The notes under the pieces are model-generated. The model was not told the DNA's origin, made no database searches, and saw only the letters and a program-made list of their open reading frames with translations. From the NCBI GenBank assembly GCA_902792685.1, contig CADBAP010000016.1, positions 1 through 34,782 on the forward strand: a DNA stretch of 34,782 nt, read 5' to 3'. The position numbers and the translations under genes were made by a program. How positions within the stretch are numbered: the stretch's first letter is position 1; each line of letters begins with the position of its first letter. The DNA comes from an uncultured Prevotellaceae bacterium. Its GTDB lineage: Bacteria > Bacteroidota > Bacteroidia > Bacteroidales > Bacteroidaceae. Positions 17,337 to 26,446 of the stretch are shown here, piece by piece.

Positions 17337-17368
17337 CAAAGATACACAAAAAAAACATATGCACCAAA
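17337..17368 (-). promoter_or_regulatory. ATP synthase operon promoter
   Basis: Reverse strand TTTG (17365-17368), 20-nt spacer, TATCTTTG (17337-17344). The leader to the atpD start codon would be about 50 nt and AT-rich. Confidence 0.8.
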
Positions 17369-17409
17369 TATTTGCACTTTTTTTTGGTGACGATGTTCAT
17401 TTAGGCCCT

Positions 17410-17437
17410 AAAAAAACGATGAACATCCGTTCACCGT
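17410..17437 (-). terminator. gltA terminator
   Basis: On the reverse strand ACGGTGAA (17430-17437) pairs with TTCATCGT (17416-17423) over a 6-nt loop, one G-U pair, then seven T residues. It lies 10 nt past the gltA stop and insulates the atp promoter. Confidence 0.75.
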
Positions 17438-17447
17438 TTTCGTATTT

Positions 17448-18794
17448 TTATCGTTCCTCGATGGGAATATACTTCTTTGTTTCCAAAATATTCTTGTAGG
17501 CTGGTCGGATGATGCGACGCCCCTCGAAGTTCAACTCTTCAATTCGGTGCGCCGTCCAACCAACGATACGTGCCATTGCAAAGATAGGAGTATAGATTTC
17601 TTGCGGCAGTCCAATCATCTCATAGATGAAACCACTGTAGAAATCGAGGTTGGCACAAGCAGGCTTACGAGACTTGCGATGTTCCATCAGACATTTGATA
17701 CCCTCTTGTTCCAACAGACACAGGAAGTTATATTCTTCTTCACGTCCCTTCTCTTTTGCCAGTTCGCCGGCCAGTTTTTTCAACTCAACAGCACGAGGAT
17801 CGCTCATCGTATAGACCGCATGACCGATTCCGTAGATGAGACCGGATCTGTCGTAAGCCTCTTTGTTGAGCATCCGTTTCAGATAGGTATCGATCTCCGT
17901 TATATCTGTCCAATCCTGAATCTGTTCCTTCAAGTGATGGAACATATTGATGACCTTGATGTTGGCACCTCCGTGCAAGGGACCCTTCAGTGAACCGATT
18001 CCTGCAGCAATCGAGGAATAGGTATCCGTGCGTGTTGACGAGGTCACACGAACGGTAAACGTAGAGTTGTTACCACCACCATGCTCGGCTTGTGTAATCA
18101 GTAGCAGATCCAATGTACGGGCATCCAGTTCCGTATAGTCTTCATGTTTCAACATAAACAGGAAGTTTTCGGCAATGGAGAGATTCTCCTTCGGATGACG
18201 AATATGCAGCGAACGGCCGTGCTCAGAGTGACGGTATATATTATATGCGTAAGCGATAATCGTCGGGAATTTCGCGATGAGTTCAATAGACTGACGCATC
18301 AGGTTGTCACGCGAAATATCATCAGGGTTACTGTCGAAGGTGTACATCTCCAACACGCAACGTGCCAGGATGTTCATGATATTCGTACCTTCAAGGTCAA
18401 CAAGATGGACAATGGTACGATGGTCGAGCGGCATATTGTCGTTCAACAACTCACGGAATGCCGCCAGCTCTTCTTTATCCGGCAGTTCTCCAGACAGCAG
18501 CAAGAAGGCCACTTCCTCAAAGCCAAATCGCTTTTCTTTCAGCAACGGAGCCACCAACTGATCCAACTCATACCCGCGATAGTAGAGCTTTCCTTCCGTT
18601 GGCTTCGGCTTGCCGTCCTCGCCTTGTTCATAACCGACAACATTACCGATGTTGGTCAAACCGACAAGCACACCCGAACCATCCTCGTTACGCAGTCCGC
18701 GTTTGACACCATACTTTGAGAATAGTTCGTTGTCTATCTTGCACGAGTTCTTGACCTCATCACTAAGCTTATAAATCAAATATTCTTTCTTCAT
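17448..18794 (-). CDS. gltA: Citrate synthase
   Basis: Condenses acetyl-CoA with oxaloacetate to citrate. The 448-residue protein shows the catalytic residues H274 (GPLHGGAN), H325 (GIGHAVYTMSDPR) and D384 (NLDFYSG), with HGGGNNST at 238-245. It has the form of a larger type seen in Bacteroidetes. It is the last gene of icd-acn-gltA, which together carry carbon from oxaloacetate to 2-oxoglutarate. Distinguishing citrate from 2-methylcitrate synthase is not possible by eye, but this context favours citrate. 68 nt after acn, with a C-rich element in the gap. Confidence 0.95.
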   Translation of the reverse strand: MKKEYLIYKLSDEVKNSCKIDNELFSKYGVKRGLRNEDGSGVLVGLTNIGNVVGYEQGEDGKPKPTEGKLYYRGYELDQLVAPLLKEKRFGFEEVAFLLLSGELPDKEELAAFRELLNDNMPLDHRTIVHLVDLEGTNIMNILARCVLEMYTFDSNPDDISRDNLMRQSIELIAKFPTIIAYAYNIYRHSEHGRSLHIRHPKENLSIAENFLFMLKHEDYTELDARTLDLLLITQAEHGGGNNSTFTVRVTSSTRTDTYSSIAAGIGSLKGPLHGGANIKVINMFHHLKEQIQDWTDITEIDTYLKRMLNKEAYDRSGLIYGIGHAVYTMSDPRAVELKKLAGELAKEKGREEEYNFLCLLEQEGIKCLMEHRKSRKPACANLDFYSGFIYEMIGLPQEIYTPIFAMARIVGWTAHRIEELNFEGRRIIRPAYKNILETKKYIPIEER

Positions 18795-18829
18795 TTTCTT
18801 TTTTCAAACTATTCTTACCCATTCACAAG

Positions 18830-18860
18830 TCTCCCCTTGGGGAGATTTAGAGGGGGGCTC
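18830..18860 (-). repeat. C-rich hairpin element E, after the acn stop codon
   Basis: On the coding strand it begins 2 nt after the acn stop with GAGCCCCCCTCTAAA and ends with TCTCCCC pairing with GGGGAGA (18830-18836 with 18839-18845). Sense orientation to acn. It lies in the acn-gltA gap. Confidence 0.75.
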
Positions 18861-18862
18861 CT

Positions 18863-21109
18863 TTATGCATTCAATGCAGAACCAGCCTTAAACCAAGCTA
18901 TCTGCGCCTCATTATACGAATGTGCGACCTCAAAACTATCGATAGAACCATCGCTATGTTTTAAACTGATTATCAAGTTCTTACCAGGAGCAAACTCTTT
19001 CAAGCCAGTCAAAGAAATCCGGTCGTCTTCCTGTACCTTATTATAATCGTCCTTGTTGACGAATGTCAGCGCAAGCATACCTTGTTTCTTCAAGTTCGTC
19101 TCATGGATACGGGCAAAACTCTTGGCCAGTACAACCTTCACATTCAGGAAACGAGGCTCCATAGCCGCATGCTCACGACTGGATCCTTCACCATAGTTTT
19201 CTTCAGCGACAACAATACTGGAGAGTCCCTTTTCTTTATAGGCTTTGGCCGCCGTCGAAACTTCTACATAATTACCGCACAACTGACATTTCACCTTGTT
19301 TGATTCACCATTGAAGGCATTTACAGCACCCATCAGCAAGTTGTCGGAGATGTTCTGCAGGTGACCGCGGAACTTCAGCCAAGGACCTGCCATCGAAATA
19401 TGGTCGGTGGTACACTTTCCCTGTGTCTTAATCAATAGCGGCATATCAGTCAAGTCCTGACCATCCCAAGGCTTAAAGGGTTCCAGTTTCTGCAAACGGT
19501 TCGATGTGGGATTGATGACCACTTCTACGTCAGCATTCGCATCTGAAGGAGCCGTAAACCCTTTGTCCTCTACTGCAAAGCCCTTGGGTGGGAACACATC
19601 GCCTGTCGGTTCATCGAGCATCACCTCTACCCCATCCTTATTGGTCAGTTTATCTACCGCCGGATTGAAGTCCAAACGTCCTGCAATCGCCAAAGCAACT
19701 GTCATCTCTGGTCCGCCTATAAAGGCATAGGTATTGGGATTACCATCCGCACGACGGCGGAAATTACGGTTGAACGAGGTGACAATCGCATTCTTGCGCT
19801 CATTGTCATCGGTATGGCGCTTCCACTGTCCGATACAAGGACCGCAAGCGTTAGTCATAATGACACCACCGATTTTCTTCAAGTCGTCGAGAATACCATC
19901 ACGCTCTGCCGTATAGCGAATCTGCTCTGAGCCTGGATTGATAATCAGCTGTGCCTTCACTTCCAAATTCTTCGCTGTAGCCTGACGAGCGACCGATGCC
20001 GCACGCGCCAAGTCCTCATAACTGGAGTTGGTGCAGGAACCTATCAAACCCACTTCAACCACCATCGGATAGTCTTCCTTCGGTCCTTTGGTCTTCATCT
20101 CTGATATCGGCGTCGCAGCATCAGGGGTAAACGGACCATTCAAATGCGGCTCTATCTCAGAGAGGTTGATCTCTAATACTTGATCGTAGTATGATGACGG
20201 CTGTGCCAACACCTCATCATCAGCGCGCAACGCAGCTGCATTCGCTTCTGCCAATGCAGCAATCTCATCGCGTTCGGTCTGACGCAGATAGTCAGCAGCA
20301 CGACCGTCGAAGGGGAAAATGGAACAGGTAGCACCCAGTTCGGCTCCCATATTACAGATGGTAGCGCGTCCTGTGGCTGATAAGGTGGCAACACCTTCAC
20401 CAAAATATTCAAGAATAGCATTCGTACCACCCTTCACAGTGAGAATACCCAATATCTTCAGAATCACATCTTTGGGAGAAGCCCATCCGTTGAGTTTTCC
20501 TGTGAGATGCACACCAATGAGTCGCGGCATCTTCAACTCCCACGGCTGACCAGTCAGCACATCCACAGCATCGGCACCGCCGACACCTACAGCCACCATT
20601 CCCAGTCCTCCTGCATTGGGCGTATGGGAGTCGGTGCCTACCATCATACCGCCAGGGAATGCGTAGTTTTCCAACACAACCTGATGAATGATACCTGCAC
20701 CTGGTCCCCAGAAACCGATATGATACTTCTTTGATACGCTGCTCAAGAAATCATAGACTTCCTTGTTCGTCTTGCAGGCGGTAGGAAGGTCGGTATCGAC
20801 ACCCACATCGGCACGTATCAAATGGTCGCAGTGTACCGATGCCGGCACAGCTACCTTGTCCTTACCGGCATTCATAAACTGCAGCAGTGCCATCTGCGCT
20901 GTTGCATCCTGCATGGCCACACGATTCGGACGGAAATTCACGTAGTCTTCACCACGCTTGAACACTTTCACGTCCACCTTATTATATATATGGGCATACA
21001 ACACTTTCTCGGCATACGTCATAGGACGGCCGAGAATTTTCTTTGCATCTTCTACCGTCTGAGCATAGTCGGCATAGAACGCTTTCAACATATCAATATC
21101 TAATATCAT
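18863..21109 (-). CDS. acn: Aconitate hydratase
   Basis: Isomerises citrate to isocitrate using a [4Fe-4S] cluster. The 748-residue protein is of the mitochondrial-type (class A) aconitase form. Cluster ligands C359 ([13 protein letters not shown]), C422 and C425 (ACGPCIGQW) are present, as are the [13 protein letters not shown] substrate loop and the swivel-domain stretch [14 protein letters not shown] near residues 645-660. Length is typical. Located between icd and gltA. The chosen ATG at 21109 puts [11 protein letters not shown] at the start; the second Met (MLKAF) is a possible alternative. Confidence 0.96.
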   Translation of the reverse strand: MILDIDMLKAFYADYAQTVEDAKKILGRPMTYAEKVLYAHIYNKVDVKVFKRGEDYVNFRPNRVAMQDATAQMALLQFMNAGKDKVAVPASVHCDHLIRADVGVDTDLPTACKTNKEVYDFLSSVSKKYHIGFWGPGAGIIHQVVLENYAFPGGMMVGTDSHTPNAGGLGMVAVGVGGADAVDVLTGQPWELKMPRLIGVHLTGKLNGWASPKDVILKILGILTVKGGTNAILEYFGEGVATLSATGRATICNMGAELGATCSIFPFDGRAADYLRQTERDEIAALAEANAAALRADDEVLAQPSSYYDQVLEINLSEIEPHLNGPFTPDAATPISEMKTKGPKEDYPMVVEVGLIGSCTNSSYEDLARAASVARQATAKNLEVKAQLIINPGSEQIRYTAERDGILDDLKKIGGVIMTNACGPCIGQWKRHTDDNERKNAIVTSFNRNFRRRADGNPNTYAFIGGPEMTVALAIAGRLDFNPAVDKLTNKDGVEVMLDEPTGDVFPPKGFAVEDKGFTAPSDANADVEVVINPTSNRLQKLEPFKPWDGQDLTDMPLLIKTQGKCTTDHISMAGPWLKFRGHLQNISDNLLMGAVNAFNGESNKVKCQLCGNYVEVSTAAKAYKEKGLSSIVVAEENYGEGSSREHAAMEPRFLNVKVVLAKSFARIHETNLKKQGMLALTFVNKDDYNKVQEDDRISLTGLKEFAPGKNLIISLKHSDGSIDSFEVAHSYNEAQIAWFKAGSALNA

Positions 21110-21116
21110 ATCAATT

Positions 21117-21155
21117 TCACTATTTGACGATTTACAATTTTACAATTTGACGATT
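21117..21155. repeat. AT-rich AAATTGTAAAATTGTAAATCGTC spacer upstream of acn
   Basis: On the coding strand degenerate AATCGTCAAATTGT and AAATTGTAAA words repeat up to about 7 nt before the acn start codon. Confidence 0.6.
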
Positions 21156-21186
21156 CATCCTTATTCTACCACGTCCCCTAACCGCT

Positions 21187-21221
21187 CCCCTCCTTCTCAG
21201 GGAGGGGCTGGGGGGAGGGTC
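21187..21221 (-). repeat. C-rich hairpin element F, after the icd stop codon
   Basis: Begins 2 nt after the icd stop on its coding strand with GACCCTCCCCCCAG, then CCCCTCC pairs with GGAGGGG (21201-21207 with 21187-21193 on the reverse strand). Its head is nearly identical to element A. Confidence 0.8.
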
Positions 21222-21223
21222 TT

Positions 21224-22426
21224 TTATTTCTCCAACCGTTCGCGGATAGCTGCGATAAAGCCAGCTGAAGTCTGCGGCTTCGGCTCAACACCTTCCATCA
21301 GGTTCACAAGATCCTTGGTTACAATGCCCTCGTTCAATGTATCCAAACAAGCAGCCTCCAGCTTGTCGGCGAAAGCAACGAGGTCGTTCAATCCATCCAG
21401 TTCGCCACGCTTACGCAGCGCACCGCTCCAGGCAAAGATGGTTGCCATCGGGTTGGTGGAGGTCTCTTCACCCTTCAGGTATTTATAATAGTGACGCGTC
21501 ACAGTTCCGTGAGCCGCCTCAAACTCATAGTTTCCTTCCGGACTAACGAGTACACTCGTCATCATTGCCAATGAACCGAAGGCTGTCGAGAGCATATCAC
21601 TCATCACGTCGCCGTCATAGTTCTTGCAAGCCCAGATAAAGCCGCCCTTCGAACGGATGACACGTGCCACAGCATCATCAATCAGTGTATAGAAGTATTC
21701 GATGCCCAACTGTTCAAACTGTGTCTTGTATTCCTGCTCATAGAGTTCTTCGAAAATAGCACGGAAACGGGCATCGTATTTTTTAGAGATGGTATCTTTC
21801 GTAGAGAACCACAAGTCCTGCTTGGTGTCGATGGCAAACTTAAAACAAGAGTGTGCAAACGAACGGATTGACGCATCCGTGTTGTGCATACCTTGTATCA
21901 CACCTTCACCCGTGAACTCATGAATAACGACCTCTTCTACCTTGCCGCTTTTTCCTTCAAACACCAGTTTGGCAACACCAGGCTCGTCGGTCTTGATTTC
22001 TACGCTCTTATATACGTCACCATATGCATGACGGGCAATGGTAATCGGCTTTTCCCAGTTCTTGACAACGGGTTTGATAGAAGGAATAGTAATTGGAGCA
22101 CGGAAAACAGTGCCGTCCAAGATAGAACGGATGGTACCATTAGGACTCTTCCACATCTTGTGGAGCTTGTATTCATCCATACGCTGGGCATTGGGCGTGA
22201 TGGTTGCACATTTCACAGCCACACCATATTTCTTGGTTGCCTCAGCCGAATCAATCGTTACCTGATCGTTGGTCTCATCACGATGCGGCAGTCCCAAATC
22301 AAAATATTCTGTTTTCAAATCAACAAATGGAAGAATCAGTTCATCCTTAATCATCTTCCACAGAATACGAGTCATCTCGTCACCATCCATCTCCACCAGC
22401 GGAGTGGTCATCTGAATTTTCTTCAT
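21224..22426 (-). CDS. icd: NADP-dependent isocitrate dehydrogenase
   Basis: Oxidatively decarboxylates isocitrate to 2-oxoglutarate, supplying NADPH and the precursor of glutamate. The 400-residue protein is of the homodimeric, eukaryote-like type: VEMDGDEMTRILWKMIK at the start, the SPNGTIRSILDGTVFRAPI substrate-binding stretch, and AAHGTVTRHYYKYLKGEETSTNPMATIFAW near the coenzyme site. It is first of icd-acn-gltA, 114 nt before acn. The cluster lacks 2-oxoglutarate dehydrogenase, consistent with a biosynthetic partial TCA cycle in anaerobic relatives. Confidence 0.95.
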   Translation of the reverse strand: MKKIQMTTPLVEMDGDEMTRILWKMIKDELILPFVDLKTEYFDLGLPHRDETNDQVTIDSAEATKKYGVAVKCATITPNAQRMDEYKLHKMWKSPNGTIRSILDGTVFRAPITIPSIKPVVKNWEKPITIARHAYGDVYKSVEIKTDEPGVAKLVFEGKSGKVEEVVIHEFTGEGVIQGMHNTDASIRSFAHSCFKFAIDTKQDLWFSTKDTISKKYDARFRAIFEELYEQEYKTQFEQLGIEYFYTLIDDAVARVIRSKGGFIWACKNYDGDVMSDMLSTAFGSLAMMTSVLVSPEGNYEFEAAHGTVTRHYYKYLKGEETSTNPMATIFAWSGALRKRGELDGLNDLVAFADKLEAACLDTLNEGIVTKDLVNLMEGVEPKPQTSAGFIAAIRERLEK

Positions 22427-22440
22427 ATAGAATCTTATTA

Positions 22441-22479
22441 CTTTTTACCTTTTTAATTTTTTACCTTTTTACCTTTTAA
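22441..22479. repeat. AAAAAGGTA repeat in the icd leader
   Basis: On the coding strand the leader holds four AAAAGGTA or AAAAAGGTAA units between the -7 box and the icd start codon. They resemble multiple weak ribosome-binding sites but may only be AT-rich filler. Confidence 0.55.
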
Positions 22480-22491
22480 TGTAAACGGCTG

Positions 22492-22499
22492 CAAAGTTA
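22492..22499 (-). promoter_or_regulatory. -7 box upstream of icd-acn-gltA
   Basis: Reverse strand TAACTTTG matches TAnnTTTG, about 65 nt before the icd start codon. No TTTG lies at the right spacing upstream, so the promoter is half supported. Confidence 0.5.
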
Positions 22500-22600
22500 C
22501 AAAAAATGCTTAATACTTCATGCATAATACTGAATTATTTTACAATTTGATGCAATTTTAGCTCAAATCCTTGCATTTTTATGCATTTTAAAGGCTGTTT

Positions 22601-23089
22601 TTATACTTCTTGCTGCAAAGACTTCAACATTTCCTTGCAACCGTCTTCAATCATGTCAAGCGCTAATTCGAAACCTTCAGAACCACCATAATAGGGATCG
22701 GGCACATAGTCTTGTCCTTTAAAACGGTTGAAAAAATCCTTCATCCGCACCACTTGTGCCTGTTTATTGTGGGAAGGAATTGAGGGAGCTTTTCTCATCA
22801 CATCCTGATAGTTTTCCTCGTCCATCACGACAATCCAGTCAAACTTTTCAAAATCGTCTGACTGGAACTGTCGTGCCCGCAAAGGTGAGAGGTCATAACC
22901 TCGTTGCGCCGCATGTTTACGCATACGACGATCGGGCTGTTCACCTACATGCCACGAACCGATTCCCGCAGAGTCTATATAGATTTCATCGTCCAGTCCG
23001 TGTTCTTCCACCAGTGCCCGCATAATCCCTTCTGCCGCTGGCGAACGGCAGATATTACCCAAGCACACAAACAATATTCTCTTTTTCAA
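22601..23089 (-). CDS. Low-molecular-weight protein-tyrosine phosphatase
   Basis: A 162-residue cytoplasmic phosphatase. The P-loop nucleophile motif is CLGNICRS (C9, R15) and the general acid D131 is in DPYYGG. Such enzymes often control capsule or exopolysaccharide tyrosine kinases, but no kinase is encoded here. The only start in frame near the conserved KKRILFVCLGN segment is TTG at 23089; no upstream ATG exists before the preceding gene's stop. It lies 48 nt after the secreted-protein gene, across a short array of TTTAACTTCCC units. Confidence 0.93.
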   Translation of the reverse strand: MKKRILFVCLGNICRSPAAEGIMRALVEEHGLDDEIYIDSAGIGSWHVGEQPDRRMRKHAAQRGYDLSPLRARQFQSDDFEKFDWIVVMDEENYQDVMRKAPSIPSHNKQAQVVRMKDFFNRFKGQDYVPDPYYGGSEGFELALDMIEDGCKEMLKSLQQEV

Positions 23090-23125
23090 GATAAAGGGAA
23101 GTTAAAAGGGAAGTTAAAGTGGGAG
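23090..23125. repeat. TTTAACTTCCC short array before the phosphatase gene
   Basis: Three degenerate copies of TTTAACTTCCC on the reverse strand fill most of the gap between the secreted-protein gene and the TTG start of the phosphatase gene. Confidence 0.6.
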
Positions 23126-23137
23126 TTATCGTTATAC

Positions 23138-24037
23138 CTACGGTTGAGAATTTTCGGCATAGACATAATAGATACCGATATCATAGCGGCTCAGTGTCTT
23201 GTTTTTCAGCGTAAGGGTACCAATCACGCAACTCTCAGGCGCCCATCTTACGAAATAAAACTCCGGTCCGGCAGTACTGTCAAAGGCACCGATGATATAA
23301 CTGGGGAAATATTCGCCGCCATCATCCACATTCCAGACCGAGAACGAATCCGGTCCGTCGTATTGTCCTTCACGCTGGATACAATAGGACTTATCCTTGT
23401 CGACCAGCACATCCAGCGCCAACACCTTATTGCCGACAGGTTTGAACTGGATGATTCCGTACGTATATCTGCCGCCAATGGTCGCCATTGCCGTAGAGCG
23501 GTCTGCTTTCATTCCAAACCGTTTTTCAAACTGCTTCACAATATTGGCAGGCATCTCCTTGGTATATCCACCTTCCTTGTCTTTCAGCTGCTTGATGGGC
23601 AACTGCTTATGAGCTTTCAGATACTCAGGTGTCAGCAACAGATCGAAAGAATAGGTAAACGGCTCATCGACCACCTTCACTTTCTCTGGGTGGGCGAACT
23701 GATATTTCAGTCCCTGCATCGCATACCACTGGTTGCGCAGACTGCCGTTCAATGCATCTTCACCTTGGTCGTCCTTCAGAATCTCACCCGTAAATTTCAC
23801 GTCTTCCACCTTGCCGCCGTCCATCAGCAGCTTTGTATAACGGGAAGCGTTCTGGCGCAAATCGTTCTGGATTTCCCAGGAGAGGTCGCTGTCTTCTGTC
23901 TTGTTGACTGCCTCCCAATACACCACCTGCATGTTCGTCTTATTCATATAATACACAAACGCAGGCATATCCTTAACCTTCTGAGCATACACTGTCTGAC
24001 AGCATATTCCCAACAACAGAATCAATACTTTTCTCAT
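23138..24037 (-). CDS. Secreted protein of unknown function
   Basis: A 299-residue protein whose first 19 residues (MRKVLILLLGICCQTVYAQ) form a signal peptide cleaved around AYAQ-type sequence; no lipobox is evident, so export to the periplasm or outer face is likely. The mature part is rich in aromatic and charged residues (for example YGIIQFKPVG, YDGPDSFSVWNVDDGGEYFPSY) and looks mostly beta. I do not recognise the family. The start at 24037 is set by the signal peptide and by a consensus promoter at 24059-24089, which rules out a longer frame from 24226. It may be co-transcribed with the phosphatase. Confidence 0.75.
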   Translation of the reverse strand: MRKVLILLLGICCQTVYAQKVKDMPAFVYYMNKTNMQVVYWEAVNKTEDSDLSWEIQNDLRQNASRYTKLLMDGGKVEDVKFTGEILKDDQGEDALNGSLRNQWYAMQGLKYQFAHPEKVKVVDEPFTYSFDLLLTPEYLKAHKQLPIKQLKDKEGGYTKEMPANIVKQFEKRFGMKADRSTAMATIGGRYTYGIIQFKPVGNKVLALDVLVDKDKSYCIQREGQYDGPDSFSVWNVDDGGEYFPSYIIGAFDSTAGPEFYFVRWAPESCVIGTLTLKNKTLSRYDIGIYYVYAENSQP

Positions 24038-24058
24038 AGTTCTTACGTTTATCCGCCT

Positions 24059-24089
24059 CAAAATTAATACAAATTGGAAACAATACAAA
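24059..24089 (-). promoter_or_regulatory. Promoter of the secreted-protein gene
   Basis: Reverse strand TTTG (24086-24089), 19-nt spacer, TAATTTTG (24059-24066), giving a leader of about 15 nt. Confidence 0.75.
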
Positions 24090-24095
24090 ATAAAA

Positions 24096-25460
24096 TCACG
24101 ATATTTTTTTTGTTGCCTTCCGAAAAAGGAGGTATTGAACAAAACCACGTGTAAAAAGAAACAGCACGAAAGCAAGCCACAAGGCGTGATTTTTCCAATA
24201 AGGTTCCAATAACACATAGAAAACAAAGAAGACGACAGTTGCCGTCACACAAGAGATGAGCATACCACGTGTAGCCGTCATCCCGATGAAGAGTCCGTCG
24301 AAGATGAAAGCTGCCAGTCCGCAGAGAGGAATCACCAATGCCCAAGGAAAGTAAGCAGCAGAAGCACGTATCACATCTTCATTATTGGTCAGCAGATGCA
24401 GGAACTGTGCACCGCCAATAGCATATATGACCGTAAAAAGGAGCATGACTCCCCCGCCCCACAGGAACAGTCCACGGGTAACCTCACGGAAAGGCTGCAA
24501 CTGTTTGCTGCCCCAGTAGCGTCCGCCCACAGCCTCACCTGCGTAGGCGAATCCGTCAAGGAAATAGGAATACAACGTAAAGAGCGTCATCAGCAATGTA
24601 TTCACAGCCAAAATAAGACTTCCCTGCTTAGCTCCAGCAGATATAAAAAAGGTATTCACCGCCACCAATGCTATAGTGCGCAGAAAGATGTCGCGGTTGA
24701 CAGAGAAGAAACGAGGGAACGAGGGAACGAGGGAGCGTGGGAACGAGGATACTTGTAATCTTGTATCCTTGTTTTCTTGTAATCTTGTATCCTTGTTTTC
24801 TTGTAAACCTGTCCTCCGGAAATGCCTGCGATAGTTGACATACCAGAATAGAAGGGCAACACCAAACCCCACCCACTGTGCAATGAGCGTACCCGTCGCC
24901 ACACCTTTTATCTTCATCTCCAGTCCAAAGACCAACAGCAGGCTCATCAGGATATTCACCACATTCTGAAGGATGGACACCAGCATCGGGATACGGGTGT
25001 TCTGCATGCCAATATACCATCCTGATAATCCGTAGAGTCCCAACATGGCAGGAGCGCCCCAGATACAGATGTTGAAATAGTCACGTACCAACGGCCTACT
25101 TGCCTCTGGAGTGTTCATGAACCAAAGACCTGCCTCACGAACAGGATACTGGAGGAGCAAGAATATAAAGGCAACCCCCATCGCCACCGTCATCGACTGG
25201 ACAAGCAGCCGCCACATCTCCGGGAAGTTGCGTTGTCCATAGGCCTGTGCCGTCATTCCACTGGTCCCCATGCGTAGGAAGCCAAACACCCAATAGATAA
25301 TATTGAAGAGCATGGACCCAATAGCAATAGCACTGATATATGCTGCATCGCCGATGTGTCCGACAATAGCAACATCCACCAGTCCTAAAAGCGGCACCGT
25401 GATATTCGTGATAATCGACGGTACCGCAATGTTCAGAATTTGTCTATTTGTTGCGGTCAT
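24096..25460 (-). CDS. MATE-family efflux transporter with in-frame repeat insert
   Basis: A 454-residue multidrug and toxic-compound extrusion protein with twelve hydrophobic segments; the start MTATNRQILNIAVPSIITNITVPLLGLVDVAIVGHIG is characteristic, and the group resembles DinF. Between the two six-helix halves, in the cytoplasmic loop after helix 6, lies an insert (bases 24709-24806) that repeats ENKDTRLQ exactly and then runs SSFPRSLVPSFPRF. This is unlike any transporter domain and is built from short tandem repeats. The start at 25460 is preferred because an in-frame TTG at 25496 lies upstream of the -7 box. Confidence 0.9.
   Translation of the reverse strand: MTATNRQILNIAVPSIITNITVPLLGLVDVAIVGHIGDAAYISAIAIGSMLFNIIYWVFGFLRMGTSGMTAQAYGQRNFPEMWRLLVQSMTVAMGVAFIFLLLQYPVREAGLWFMNTPEASRPLVRDYFNICIWGAPAMLGLYGLSGWYIGMQNTRIPMLVSILQNVVNILMSLLLVFGLEMKIKGVATGTLIAQWVGFGVALLFWYVNYRRHFRRTGLQENKDTRLQENKDTRLQVSSFPRSLVPSFPRFFSVNRDIFLRTIALVAVNTFFISAGAKQGSLILAVNTLLMTLFTLYSYFLDGFAYAGEAVGGRYWGSKQLQPFREVTRGLFLWGGGVMLLFTVIYAIGGAQFLHLLTNNEDVIRASAAYFPWALVIPLCGLAAFIFDGLFIGMTATRGMLISCVTATVVFFVFYVLLEPYWKNHALWLAFVLFLFTRGFVQYLLFRKATKKIS
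24709..24806. repeat. In-frame tandem repeats inside the MATE gene
   Basis: Two adjoining arrays. The first (24709-24748) has about four 8-nt units of the form GAACGAGG. The second has an exact 24-nt unit duplicated at 24753-24776 and 24777-24800, then a third start; each unit adds eight residues. The 24-nt unit is itself made of CTTGTA-like words similar to intergenic arrays around 27771-27808 and 28954-28990. Confidence 0.9.
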
Positions 25461-25482
25461 CACGATGGTCGTAAAACGATGA

Positions 25483-25514
25483 CAAAGGTACGACAAATAA
25501 ACGTGCTATACAAA
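25483..25514 (-). promoter_or_regulatory. Promoter of the MATE gene
   Basis: Reverse strand TTTG (25511-25514), 20-nt spacer, TACCTTTG (25483-25490), 22 nt before the ATG. It lies inside the longer open frame and so decides the start. Confidence 0.8.
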
Positions 25515-25621
25515 ATAAACAGAGAAAAATGTTTTTCATAAAAAAACAAATCAAAATGACTTATAGACTTTTTCCCCATTGATTCGTCATTCATAAAACA
25601 AACACTAAAAACCATATAAAA

Positions 25622-26284
25622 ATGAAAAAAGTTGTAGCTGTACACACCGCAATGGCACTCGTGGAGCCATTGACAAAAATTTTCAAGGAATATTTTCCGG
25701 AAGTTAAACTGAACCACATCGCTGATGATTCGCTTATCCAAGAGGTTATCGCCAACAACAAAGTGACACCAGCTGTCAAGCGCCGCCTGCTGAGTTATTA
25801 CATGAATGCAGCAGATGCCGGAGCCGATGTCGTGTTCAACTGCTGTTCATCAGTAGGCGACATTGCCGATCTGGGCAACACCATCGCACCGATTCCCGTA
25901 TTCCGCATCGACTACCCGATGGCGGTTGAGGCCGTAAACAGTGCCAAGCGCATCGGTGTCATCTCTACCCTGCCAACCACATTGGAACCTACGCGTCGCC
26001 TGCTGGAGAACGCGGCAAAGGAAGCGGGCAAGGAGGTGGTATTAGTAGATGGACTCGCCGACGGCGCCTTCCAAGCCGGACAGAGTGGAGATGGTGAAAC
26101 ACACGACCGTCTGATTGCGGAAGCAGCTGCGAAGATTGCTGACCAAGTGGATCTGTTTGTGTTGGCACAGGGTTCTATGGCCCGCATGGAACAACGCCTC
26201 AGCGAACTGACTGGCAAACCCGTCTTGTCGAGTCCTGTTTCTGGTGTGAAAGGCTTGCGGAAGTTCCTTAACCCCCTAAGTTAG
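25622..26284 (+). CDS. Aspartate/glutamate racemase-superfamily protein
   Basis: A 220-residue protein of the Asp/Glu/hydantoin racemase fold. The first-half nucleophile is C74 or C75 in VVFNCCSSVGD. In the second half the position that normally has the second cysteine reads VLAQGSMARM (Q183, S185), so a two-base racemase mechanism is doubtful; a one-cysteine isomerase or decarboxylase-like role fits better. The substrate is unknown, but it lies beside MFS, DUF1537 kinase and BKACE genes, suggesting acid-sugar or keto-acid catabolism. Its last residues (LNPLS) and the stop codon overlap repeat G, so the C-terminus has been rewritten by an insertion. Confidence 0.82.
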   Translation: MKKVVAVHTAMALVEPLTKIFKEYFPEVKLNHIADDSLIQEVIANNKVTPAVKRRLLSYYMNAADAGADVVFNCCSSVGDIADLGNTIAPIPVFRIDYPMAVEAVNSAKRIGVISTLPTTLEPTRRLLENAAKEAGKEVVLVDGLADGAFQAGQSGDGETHDRLIAEAAAKIADQVDLFVLAQGSMARMEQRLSELTGKPVLSSPVSGVKGLRKFLNPLS

Positions 26285-26302
26285 GGGGCAGGGGGTCTGA
26301 AC
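26272..26302 (-). repeat. C-rich hairpin element G, left terminal inverted repeat
   Basis: A 31-nt inverted copy of element H with 29 matches. The outer half is the palindrome CCCCCTAAGTTAGGGGG. It contains the racemase stop codon. Confidence 0.9.
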
Positions 26303-26308
26303 AAATAG

Positions 26309-26446
26309 CATAGGAACCATGAAATTCGCGTTTTGCGTTTTAACAACGAAGAAATAGAGAACAACATAGATGGTGTTGTCAATAAAATTAAGGAATATAT
26401 AAAAACTAATCAATGGAATATAAGATTTCAAAGGAAGGAAAGGTAA
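26309..26446 (+). pseudogene. 3' remnant of a DUF559 (Vsr-fold) nuclease gene
   Basis: In this frame, after a stop at 26306-26308, the peptide HRNHEIRVLRFNNEEIENNIDGVVNKI and onward to a TAA at 26444-26446 matches the C-terminal end of DUF559 proteins, where IRVLRF followed by a conserved asparagine-rich turn and a final helix is typical. The catalytic part is missing, so this is a decayed fragment. The MFS start codon lies within it in another frame. Confidence 0.6.

Noticed and set aside
22904-24067. 387-codon + strand frame over the phosphatase and secreted-protein genes
   Set aside because: It spans two genes with clear motifs or signal peptide on the other strand and has no plausible product.
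24038-24226. Longer start for the secreted protein
   Set aside because: It would place the start upstream of the -33/-7 boxes at 24059-24089 and hide the signal peptide at residue 64.
25461-25496. TTG start for the MATE protein
   Set aside because: It lies upstream of the -7 box at 25483-25490, so it would not be in the transcript.
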